From Vicinibacter sp964439105 (GTDB taxonomy: Bacteria > Bacteroidota > Bacteroidia > Chitinophagales > Saprospiraceae): a stretch of DNA of 64,000 nucleotides. How positions within the stretch are numbered: the first letter of the stretch is position 1; each line of letters begins with the position of its first letter. Positions 8,214 through 16,067 of the stretch are shown here, piece by piece. The position numbers and the translations under genes were made by a program. A model generated the notes under the pieces. It was not told the origin of the DNA. It ran no database searches and saw only the letters and a list, made by a program, of their open reading frames with translations. The stretch covers positions 62,001 through 126,000 of the forward strand of contig CAYTNG010000007.1 of assembly GCA_964439105.1 (NCBI GenBank). The letters run 5' to 3'.

Positions 8214-8936
8214 ATGGAAAAAGAAATGATGAAATCCCGCAAAGTGGCCGAACTGGTCAATGAAGACATCCGGTCGGCGCATGTATTCAAGAAGTACGGC
8301 ATCGACTTTTGTTGCGGGGGAGGAGTGAGCATTGAAAAGGCCTGTGAAAAAAAGCAGGTGGACCTGGACCTGCTCCTGGGCGAGCTGGACGAGGCACTCC
8401 ACGCAGGAAAAAGAGAAATGAACTATGCAGCCTGGAGTCCGACGGCACTGATCGATCACATTGAAAATGTGCACCACCGCTACGTACGCGAGTCCATTCC
8501 GCTCATCCTCCAATATGCCGCCAAAGTGGAGGGCGTGCACGGACAGGCTCATCAGGCTTTGTTTATGATCCACCGGGTCTTCAAGGCCCTTGCCGACGAA
8601 CTGACGCTGCACATGGCCAAAGAAGAGGGGGTCTTGTTTCCCTATATCCGTCGCATGGATGCGGCGCATGGCGGCGCGGCAGAACTGGGACAGTCGCCTT
8701 TCGGCAGCGTAGGCAATCCGATCGCCATGATGCAGCATGAGCACGAAGAAGCCGGCGCCTTGCTGGCGGATCTGGCCCGCCTGACCGAGGGCTACAATCC
8801 TCCGGACTGGGCCTGCAATACCTTCCGTGCCTTATACCACAAGCTGGAGGAGTTTCAGGATGACCTGCACCTGCACATCCACCTGGAAAACAATCTGCTC
8901 TTCCCGAAGGCCCTGCAGCTGGAAGCCGGCGCCTAA
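8214..8936 (+). CDS. ric: Iron-sulfur cluster repair di-iron protein (Ric/ScdA/YtfE)
   Basis: Repairs Fe-S clusters damaged by nitric oxide or oxidants. The 240-aa protein has the N-terminal ScdA_N (DUF542) domain with the paired cysteines FCCGGG (Cys33, Cys34), then a hemerythrin-like four-helix domain with the iron ligands in NVHHRYVRE, LHMAKEEGVLFP, MMQHEHEEAG and LHIHLENNLLFP. It ends 1 bp from the stop of a convergent response regulator gene. A palindrome and -7 element upstream suggest its own regulated promoter. Confidence 0.95.
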   Translation: MEKEMMKSRKVAELVNEDIRSAHVFKKYGIDFCCGGGVSIEKACEKKQVDLDLLLGELDEALHAGKREMNYAAWSPTALIDHIENVHHRYVRESIPLILQYAAKVEGVHGQAHQALFMIHRVFKALADELTLHMAKEEGVLFPYIRRMDAAHGGAAELGQSPFGSVGNPIAMMQHEHEEAGALLADLARLTEGYNPPDWACNTFRALYHKLEEFQDDLHLHIHLENNLLFPKALQLEAGA

Positions 8937-8937
8937 C

Positions 8938-9684
8938 TCAGATGCGCTTGTAGAGCGTGAGGAAATCCTCCTTGCGGGCTTCAGATACGGGGATGGTGGA
9001 GTTGTCGGTAAGGGTAATGGATAGGGTGTTGTTTTTGTTGAGCCGGACGATGTGGTCGATGTTGACGATGGCCCCGCGGGAAATTCTGAAAAATCGATGG
9101 GGATCCAGAGAATCCTCAAAGATTCTGAGGGTCTTTGCAACGGTAACATTGCGCTTCGATTTCATATGGATCGTCGTGTAGTTGATTTCGGCTTCTAACC
9201 ATAAGATGTCATTTGTTTCGACCATATCATATCCATTTTGGTGAGAAATGGCCAGCCGATTGTTACCCTGATTTAGATTTTCAACTAAAATCCTGTATGC
9301 CTCATTCATCTTGTGGTTGGAATCCATTTTGATAACCTTCCCAACAGCATCTTTTAGCTCTTGCACATCCAGTGGCTTTAATAAATAATCCACTGCAGAG
9401 ATTTTAAATGCCTGTACGGCGTATTGATTGTATGCGGTAGTGAATATTATCTTAATATAAGAATTAATGTTGTAATTAAATAATGAAAACCCAGAATCAC
9501 CTGGAAGTTCAATATCAAGAAATATTAATTCAATTTCATGCCCTTTAATAAAATCGACTGCAGTCTTCACAGTATTAAAAATTCCAAGTAATTCAACTGT
9601 TTGACAATGGACTTTAAGCATTGTTGCAAGAGCCTCTTGGCTTTTAGGCTCATCTTCGATAATAATCGCTTTAATTTTATACAT
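8938..9684 (-). CDS. LytTR-family response regulator
   Basis: Cytoplasmic response regulator with a receiver domain (residues 1-120; phospho-acceptor Asp57 in LIFLDIELPG; the conserved Lys in YLLKPLD) and a C-terminal LytTR DNA-binding domain (about 140-248). It starts 9 bp after the stop of the sensor kinase, the usual LytS-LytR operon order in Bacteroidota. The last about 80 codons (8938-9180) are clearly richer in G+C than the rest of the gene, which is part of an AT-rich stretch running on into the kinase. Target genes are unknown. Confidence 0.95.
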   Translation of the reverse strand: MYKIKAIIIEDEPKSQEALATMLKVHCQTVELLGIFNTVKTAVDFIKGHEIELIFLDIELPGDSGFSLFNYNINSYIKIIFTTAYNQYAVQAFKISAVDYLLKPLDVQELKDAVGKVIKMDSNHKMNEAYRILVENLNQGNNRLAISHQNGYDMVETNDILWLEAEINYTTIHMKSKRNVTVAKTLRIFEDSLDPHRFFRISRGAIVNIDHIVRLNKNNTLSITLTDNSTIPVSEARKEDFLTLYKRI

Positions 9685-9693
9685 AGAGATTAT

Positions 9694-12615
9694 TTAAAGT
9701 ATAATTATAGCTTTAGTTCCACAGGCAAATCCATCTTTATCATATAAGTCAATAATATCTAACCCAATCCTATTTGCACCATTATCTAAAAGTGCAAGCC
9801 GTTCCATTGTTGAAGAAATTCCAGTTGATTTTCGTCCTTTGTTTTTCCATTGATTTAATTTAGAAGCATTTTTTCTGCCAATACCATTGTCCTCTATGGT
9901 GCAACAAAGTTGGCTATTAAATAGCTGAAAATGTACTTTAAGCTTTCCCCCCTTTTCTTTATGAAGTAACCCATGTTTAAATGCATTTTCTATTATGGGT
10001 TGGATCAAAATGGGTGGAATCATTAACTCTGGAGCAATATCTTTAACATCAGTATCAATGATAAAACTGATTTCAATTTTTTCCCCAAATCGAAGACTTT
10101 CTAGTTCAAGATAATGATTGATAAATTCAATTTCATTTTCAAGGCTAATTCGCTTTTGCCTGGATTGCTCAAAAATCATTCTTATTAGTCTTCCAAATTT
10201 TGAAAGGTAATTCATTGCTTTTAGTTGATCATTACTTGAGAGTAAACTTTGTATGGCATTTAGTGCATTAAATATAAAATGTGGGTTCATTTGATTTTGC
10301 AGAGCCTCCTCACGCAATAGATTTATTTCTTCTTGGATTTTCCTTTTTCGTGCCTCTTCTTTCCTAATGTGAATTTGTCGACTATAAGTAATTACTATGC
10401 TCAGAGTAATCAGGCAAATTAACACAATTAATGTAAACCAGGTAGTTTTCCACAAAGCTTGCTTAATTGTAAATGGAATTTTAATTAAATTTGATTGGAT
10501 ACCATCTTCATTTATCGCCTTCATAGTAAGTTGATAGTTTCCTGGTGATAATCCAATTAGTTCGACAACATTACTGTTTGCCTCATTCCAAATTTCATCT
10601 AAATTATTTATTTTGTAAAATATTTTGACTTTATTTCCAGAGACTAAACTTCTACATCCAATTGTAAAGCGGATATGGTTTTCATAAAAGTTGAGTTGAT
10701 TGGTAAAATTGAAAGTTCCTTTTCTTGAAATTACTTGAGCATTTTCAACATTAATATATGGTTCTTCTAAATTGGGTTTAATTTGATTTTTTGGTATTTT
10801 ATAAAGACCCTTTGTTGTTCCTATCCAAAGGTAATTTTTAGATGGTTTAATATCTGTAATTTCATTTCCAGGCAATCCATCAAGTTTGTCTAAGTAAAAT
10901 CCTTTTTTTGACGAGATATTATAGATATAAACACCATTAACTGTGCCGATCGCAATCAATTCTTCGTTTATGTGTGTCAATGATGAAACATTATTACTTG
11001 GTAGACCATTCTCTTGATTTAATTGTTGTGTAATATTACCACCACTATAAAAGAAAACTCCTTCGCCATCTGAACATATATAAAGTATCGAATCTTTATA
11101 GTTGTATATGGAGTTGATAAAGACTTCTTTATTTAGAGCTCTTTCCCATTTGTGTTTATTAATTTGTTTGAATAGACCATTATATGTACCAGCATAAGGT
11201 TTATTTTCAAACATAGTAATACATTGAGTTCTTATTTCTAGCTGTCTGGATTTTATAAATTGATTACATAAATTTTTTATTAATGATTGCAAATTACTTT
11301 GATAAATACCTAAAGAAGTACATTGCAATATATAGTTATCCGGAGTTATCATTGCAGCTTTAAAGCTGCCAATATTTAATCCAGGACATGTTTTTTGCCG
11401 CTGATAGGCAAGATCTAACTCATATAAGCCTACATCTGTGCCAATAAGAAAGTTATTTTTACTATATTCATTTATATATCTAATTTTTCCAGAGCCTGAT
11501 ATTTCTAGTGTATTTATTTTTTTTTCAAGTGGACTAATTATAGATATTTTACCAGTATTGTGTCCAGTGTATATTTTTTCACCTTTGACGTAAATAGTAG
11601 CGATTTCATTTGAAGCTAATAAAGAATTGCTGTTAGTGTAAATTGTAGATCCTTTATTTAAATCTAATATAAGACCATGGTCAGAGGTGCTTACCCATAT
11701 TCTATGAAGATTATCTTCGAAAATTGTATTAATAAAATTACCTAATTTGTTGTAAGGGCTTAATTTTTTATTTTGAATGGAGAAAGTGTAACAAGATTTA
11801 TTGGTGCTAAGGAAAATTTCGTTTTCATTGATAAACGACATAAACTTTATTTTTTCATTAACTAAATCCGGCATATAAATTTGATCAATTAACTTATTGT
11901 TGTTGTTGAATATGTTTAAATAATTTGCTGTTAAGTATAAATCATTATTATTTGAATGCTTGCGATATTTAAATATTTCCAATATTAATTTTTGTTTTGA
12001 CTTTTTCGGTATTGGTAAATCAATAAGTTTCTTATTATTTTCAACCGAATAAATAATTATTGAGTCACTCATGTGATCTAAGTCATATGCAAGGAGTTCC
12101 TTATTTTTTACTCCAAGAAAAATATAGTTACGATTAATTTTTTGGTATTTTGATAAATCGTTTAGAGAATATTTATAAGTTTCTGGTCTTATGAGTTTAG
12201 ACCATGTTATATATAGGAATTTGTTAAAAATGAAAAGAGAATAGATTTCAGGGCTCGGGTGAATTTTAGGAAGTTCTAACTTTTTGATTGTATCATTTTT
12301 TACATATAATATTTCCCCTGCTAAGTTATAAAACCATGGCGTTCCCTCCTCATCCATAAACGAGTAAGGCGTGTCGTTGCTTTTGAGTCCCTTATAGTGG
12401 AATTTGTGAAATTCCCTGCCGTCAAATTTGCAAATGCCCTTGTTGGTGGCCATCCACAGATAGCCGGAGGGGTCCTGTTTGATCTCGTAGACCGTCATGC
12501 CGGGAAGGCCATCCTCATCGCTGAAATACCGCAGGGCAGGGCTCTGCGCCAGGAGCATGCAGGGCATGGCAAGCAGGCCGATGATCAGGCGCCAGTGGTA
12601 TTTCCTTGTACACAT
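9694..12615 (-). CDS. Two-component sensor histidine kinase with Reg_prop beta-propeller and Y_Y_Y domain
   Basis: Membrane sensor of 973 aa. The order is: signal sequence ending ALLAQ-like (MPCMLLAQ), periplasmic propeller repeats (for example PSGYLWMATNKGICKFDG and YLWIGTTKGLYKI), a Y_Y_Y domain (about 640-730), one transmembrane helix (near TTWFTLIVLICLITLSIV), and a LytS-type His_kinase domain with the H-box NPHFIFNALN and the N-box IIENAFKHG. It forms an operon with the downstream LytTR regulator. The first about 90 codons (12350-12615) have ordinary composition, whereas the interior is strikingly AT-rich, with many AAT and ATT codons. The ligand is unknown. Confidence 0.95.
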   Translation of the reverse strand: MCTRKYHWRLIIGLLAMPCMLLAQSPALRYFSDEDGLPGMTVYEIKQDPSGYLWMATNKGICKFDGREFHKFHYKGLKSNDTPYSFMDEEGTPWFYNLAGEILYVKNDTIKKLELPKIHPSPEIYSLFIFNKFLYITWSKLIRPETYKYSLNDLSKYQKINRNYIFLGVKNKELLAYDLDHMSDSIIIYSVENNKKLIDLPIPKKSKQKLILEIFKYRKHSNNNDLYLTANYLNIFNNNNKLIDQIYMPDLVNEKIKFMSFINENEIFLSTNKSCYTFSIQNKKLSPYNKLGNFINTIFEDNLHRIWVSTSDHGLILDLNKGSTIYTNSNSLLASNEIATIYVKGEKIYTGHNTGKISIISPLEKKINTLEISGSGKIRYINEYSKNNFLIGTDVGLYELDLAYQRQKTCPGLNIGSFKAAMITPDNYILQCTSLGIYQSNLQSLIKNLCNQFIKSRQLEIRTQCITMFENKPYAGTYNGLFKQINKHKWERALNKEVFINSIYNYKDSILYICSDGEGVFFYSGGNITQQLNQENGLPSNNVSSLTHINEELIAIGTVNGVYIYNISSKKGFYLDKLDGLPGNEITDIKPSKNYLWIGTTKGLYKIPKNQIKPNLEEPYINVENAQVISRKGTFNFTNQLNFYENHIRFTIGCRSLVSGNKVKIFYKINNLDEIWNEANSNVVELIGLSPGNYQLTMKAINEDGIQSNLIKIPFTIKQALWKTTWFTLIVLICLITLSIVITYSRQIHIRKEEARKRKIQEEINLLREEALQNQMNPHFIFNALNAIQSLLSSNDQLKAMNYLSKFGRLIRMIFEQSRQKRISLENEIEFINHYLELESLRFGEKIEISFIIDTDVKDIAPELMIPPILIQPIIENAFKHGLLHKEKGGKLKVHFQLFNSQLCCTIEDNGIGRKNASKLNQWKNKGRKSTGISSTMERLALLDNGANRIGLDIIDLYDKDGFACGTKAIIIL

Positions 12616-12643
12616 CTCGATGACAATTCGTTGCCGGGTATTA

Positions 12644-12651
12644 CAAATATA
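12644..12651 (-). promoter_or_regulatory. Bacteroidota -7 element for the sensor/regulator operon
   Basis: The minus strand reads TATATTTG (TAnnTTTG) 29 bp upstream of the kinase start codon. No -33 TTTG is evident. Confidence 0.5.
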
Positions 12652-13001
12652 AATAAGGCCGGATGCTTTTTAAGCACTTGTTTATTTAAAGAAATGGCAG
12701 CGATGGATAGGGATCTGCTTGAATAAATAAGCCTTTAATTTTAATAAAATTTGAAGCACATTCAATAAAGGAGAATTTTGGATTGCCAATAAAAAAATTA
12801 TTGATGCCCATTGATCTATTTCCCATCAATTGCCACAACAGCTCTGCTTTTGGCAGGCTATCTTTGAAGCGGAGAACTTGCGTTGCAGCCGTACTTATTG
12901 AAACTGCAGGTGCAAAATTTCTGAAAATACAATCGCGTTTCAGACAGGATAATGGTGGGTTTTACCGGCGCAAATATGAGGACAATCAAAGAACAGATCA
13001 G
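12652..13001. other. Intergenic region upstream of divergent kinase operon and GNAT gene
   Basis: The frame of the GNAT gene stays open upstream to 12783, but that extension has no acetyltransferase features. I see no further element. Confidence 0.5.
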
Positions 13002-13520
13002 ATGGAGCCCTTGCAACTGAGAAAACTGTCGGTGGAGGATCTGGTCCCGCTCCGCGAGCTGGGATTGAAGACTTTTGTCGAAAGCTTTTCGGAGGGCAAT
13101 ACCGCGGAAAACATGCAGGCCTATGTCTCAGAGGCCTTTGCTCCGGAAAAGCTTCGCGAGGAGCTCCTGGACCCCTACGCGGTTTTTTATTTTGCGATAC
13201 TCGGCGATCGGCCGGTGGGATACATGAAGTTAAACTTTGGTCCTTCCCAGACGGAATTGCAGGACGAAAAGGCCGTCGAGATCGAACGCATCTATGTGGC
13301 AAAAGAATATCAGGGACAGAAGCTGGGCCGGCAGTTGTTTGCCAAAGCGCTGCAAGTTGCAAGGGAGCGACAGGCGGATTACATCTGGCTGGGTGTCTGG
13401 GAAAAAAACACCAGGGCAATTGGCTTTTATAAGAAGATCGGATTTGTGGAGTTTGGCTCCCATCTGTTCCGCCTGGGAGAGGAGGAGCAAACCGACCTGA
13501 TGATGAAATTAAAAATCTGA
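13002..13520 (+). CDS. GNAT family N-acetyltransferase
   Basis: Acetyl-CoA-dependent N-acetyltransferase of 172 aa. Motif A is seen in VEIERIYVAKEYQGQKLGRQLF (acetyl-CoA pyrophosphate loop, QGQKLG) and motif B in WEKNTRAIGFYKKIGFVE. The start at 13002 (MEPLQLRKLSVEDL) is chosen because the GNAT fold begins there. The overall pattern resembles PaiA-type polyamine/small-amine acetyltransferases, but the substrate cannot be read from sequence. Confidence 0.85.
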   Translation: MEPLQLRKLSVEDLVPLRELGLKTFVESFSEGNTAENMQAYVSEAFAPEKLREELLDPYAVFYFAILGDRPVGYMKLNFGPSQTELQDEKAVEIERIYVAKEYQGQKLGRQLFAKALQVARERQADYIWLGVWEKNTRAIGFYKKIGFVEFGSHLFRLGEEEQTDLMMKLKI

Positions 13521-13897
13521 GGCTTCTCCTAAGTGGCCCATCGAAATAAGGGGCAAGTCCTATCATTCACTCTGCTTTGATCTTTCTCTGGCTTAATTCA
13601 ATTTTTTCTGCTTTGTGTTGCGTGCTTTCTACCAATCTGCTCCGATGCATTCACGCACGCTGAATGCTGTATGTATTTCGAGGCCGCGCAACTTCATTTT
13701 TGCTTCTCTGCTGTCTTCAAATTTATTACTTACGGATGTTTGTTATTTTCATTTGTTCCATTGGCTCTTTCAAAAAAAGTCTTGAAAAATAGAGATAAAG
13801 CGAAGCTCAGTAGAGGAGCCTCGAAATCCAAATGGAAAACGTAGTACATTCGTTTTGTCCGAAGGGATTTTATTTCATCAAAATGATTTCGCGAGCT
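13521..13897. other. Gene-free stretch
   Basis: No convincing gene, repeat or hairpin seen on either strand. Confidence 0.5.
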
Positions 13898-14047
13898 ATG
13901 AAAAATTTAAAATGGACGCAGGGATTGCTAGGCTTTCTCGGATTTATGGGATTTCAGGCTTTTTCTTCCGGTGACTGGAAAGACGCGCTCTGGTTTTTTT
14001 GGTTCCTCTGGTTTATCTATTTCATTCCGGCAAAGAAGAGCAGCTGA
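13898..14047 (+). CDS. Small hydrophobic membrane protein
   Basis: A 49-aa protein starting at 13898 (MKNLKWTQGLLGFLGFMGFQ), with two short hydrophobic segments (about residues 8-22 and 31-43, very rich in Phe and Trp) separated by SSGDWKDA and ending in Lys-Lys-Ser-Ser. The frame is open further upstream to 13832, but the basic N-terminus at 13898 looks like the natural start. I do not recognise the family; comparable FLGFLGF-type small membrane proteins exist widely. Function unknown. Confidence 0.5.
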   Translation: MKNLKWTQGLLGFLGFMGFQAFSSGDWKDALWFFWFLWFIYFIPAKKSS

Positions 14048-14192
14048 GCGCAGTTAGTAAAATACATTTTTACAGGGCATATAGCCAGGCTTTTCCCGAA
14101 GAGGGACTTGCCGTATTGCATTCTTTTCAGCTTGCTTCCTATTCCTCTAAAGTCCATGGATTTTCCTTCGGTTCCCTGCGCTTTCTAAAATA

Positions 14193-15110
14193 TCAATGTT
14201 CGTGTTTGTCTCTTTCGTGGCCTTCGTCTCCTTCCGAAGCCTTGTTCTCCTTCTGATTTGCATGTTTTTCTTTTGATTCCCCGTTCGTTCGTCCGCGACC
14301 CTTCCACTGGATGTCGTGTTCATTGGCGCTCTTGTGACAGGACACGCAGTCCTTGAAGTCGGAAATGCCTTCTTCCCGGTGTTTGCCGGCGATTTTCGAT
14401 TCGGAATGTTCGTGGCAACTGAAACAGCTGTACACTTTAAACTGCACATCCGTATGGCAGCGGGTACAGGCCACATTGTGATCTGCGTCGAGAAGGAAAT
14501 AGGAACTGTGGTCAAAAGTGGAAGGCTTCCAGGCCGTGTTTGTATGGCATTTGTCGCATTTGATTTGCAGGGACTGATGGAAGCTATCGGAAGGTTTTTG
14601 ATGACAGGATATGCAATTTGTCTTGTTTGCTCCTAAGATCAGTTCGTGGTCAAAGGTTCCTGAAAATGTCCAGCTTTCTGTTGCATGGCAGCTCTTGCAG
14701 GACAAGGGGAGCTGTTCGTGCAAGGCGTCTGGCGGCTTTGCGTGGCAGCTGCTGCAATTCAGGGAGAGGCCCGAAGCAAGCATGCCGTGGTCAAAATGGC
14801 TGATCGCCGCGCGGGCGGGATGCATTCCCTTGTGGTCTGAATGACAGCTCACACATTCCTGGTTTCCAAGTTTATCGTGAAAGGCCATTTTGGATTTCGT
14901 CGAATCGGCCCTGCCGATTTCTTCCAACTTGTGGCATTGCAGGCATCTGTCCGATGCGATGCCTCCAAATGCTTTGTGGCAGGCAAAGCAGTCTCCTTTT
15001 ATTTTCTGATGCCCTTCGGTCAGGGGACCGGGATTCAGCATCAGTTGCGGATAGAATGCGCAAAGCAAGACGACGACGAGTACAACGGAGAAAATGAGAA
15101 TGCGCTTCAT
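14193..15110 (-). CDS. Deca-heme c-type cytochrome
   Basis: Exported multiheme cytochrome of 305 aa with ten CxxCH sites (CFACH, CLQCH, CVSCH, CSSCH, CKSCH, CISCH, CDKCH, CTRCH, CFSCH, CVSCH) spread over about residues 40-255, in the style of cytochrome c3/c7 repeats. It has an N-terminal hydrophobic anchor (MKRILIFSVVLVVVLLCAF) and a highly charged Lys/Glu/His tail. The start at 15110 is supported by an ATGA overlap with the upstream cytochrome b-like gene. Probably a membrane-anchored electron carrier on the periplasmic side; partners beyond that gene are unknown. Confidence 0.9.
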   Translation of the reverse strand: MKRILIFSVVLVVVLLCAFYPQLMLNPGPLTEGHQKIKGDCFACHKAFGGIASDRCLQCHKLEEIGRADSTKSKMAFHDKLGNQECVSCHSDHKGMHPARAAISHFDHGMLASGLSLNCSSCHAKPPDALHEQLPLSCKSCHATESWTFSGTFDHELILGANKTNCISCHQKPSDSFHQSLQIKCDKCHTNTAWKPSTFDHSSYFLLDADHNVACTRCHTDVQFKVYSCFSCHEHSESKIAGKHREEGISDFKDCVSCHKSANEHDIQWKGRGRTNGESKEKHANQKENKASEGDEGHERDKHEH

Positions 15111-15679
15111 TTGCTGAAAAGGATGACGGAAACAATATGCAGGAGACTGAAAAGCCCCAGCAGCAGCGTTATGGGTAAGTGGACAACTCTCCACTTTTTC
15201 ATCAGATCTACGGTCACTGCGTCAAAGAAGAGCTTTCGTTCGGCCATTTCTCTGCTGATGCCCGTTTGAATCAGTGTTCTGAGTTTTTCCTGATAGCTTT
15301 CGTTGGCTTTTTTAAGTAAAAACTTTCCTACCAAACCCGAGGCGACGGCAATGAGCAACATCAAAATGGCCAGCCAGGGCAGCAGCGCGTTGAAATGGAT
15401 ACCCGCATGCACCAGGATCAGAACCGATCCCGACGAGGCCATGTATTCGTGGATTTCCAAAAGTTTTTTCGGCGAGCCTCGCTCAATTATTTTTCTCTTG
15501 CGCAGGGAGTACACAAAGGATCCGCAAATGATGCCTGTTCCCACATAGCCCAAATAGCGCCCGATGGAAACCATCTCGAAGCGGTGCAGGACATAATCGA
15601 TGGCAATCGCAAGGAGAATCATCACCGCAAACCACTGCAGAAAAGGAAGTACGTAGCGAAAGAAAATGGACCTGCTCAT
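15107..15679 (-). CDS. Membrane cytochrome b-like protein, partner of the deca-heme cytochrome
   Basis: 190-aa integral membrane protein with about five hydrophobic segments (near 10-28, 42-58, 80-92, 95-115 and 170-188). Histidines that could ligate b-hemes occur in EIHEYMASSG, LVHAGIHFN, WRVVHLP and SLLHIVS. It overlaps the downstream deca-heme cytochrome by 4 bp, so the two are coupled and likely form one electron-transfer complex linking membrane quinones to the multiheme protein. This is inferred from topology and context; I cannot name the family exactly. Confidence 0.7.
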   Translation of the reverse strand: MSRSIFFRYVLPFLQWFAVMILLAIAIDYVLHRFEMVSIGRYLGYVGTGIICGSFVYSLRKRKIIERGSPKKLLEIHEYMASSGSVLILVHAGIHFNALLPWLAILMLLIAVASGLVGKFLLKKANESYQEKLRTLIQTGISREMAERKLFFDAVTVDLMKKWRVVHLPITLLLGLFSLLHIVSVILFSK

Positions 15680-16067
15680 GGTTTTAATGGAGTTTTTAAA
15701 ATGCGATCCTCCGCGATGGTAGCGGAATACGAATGTCCCGGAGCATGGCTAACAACTGTTGTAAGCCTTGCCGGATTTCCCGGAATCCAGGAGGGATCTC
15801 TAAAATAAAGAGGATCTGATGAGGATATGGAAATGTCGCACTTGCGTGCTCTCCGTGCTCTATATCCAGGTTTCCTCATGCTTTTCAAATGTCGGCAGGA
15901 TATTTTAATTTTCAGATGATGGAAATCATCTGTCCTGATGACGAGGCTCATCCTGCTATTGAGCAAAGAGCAGAAGGATAAAAATCATGCAGGGCGGAAG
16001 TCGCGCTGCATTCGGACAGGGCGAATGTCAAATCAGGCAACAAGCATCATGTAGCTCTCAGGCATGT
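15680..16067. other. Intergenic region upstream of the cytochrome operon
   Basis: Holds one small perfect hairpin, CAGATGAT-GGAA-ATCATCTG (15913-15932). No clear promoter consensus and no gene seen. Confidence 0.5.
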
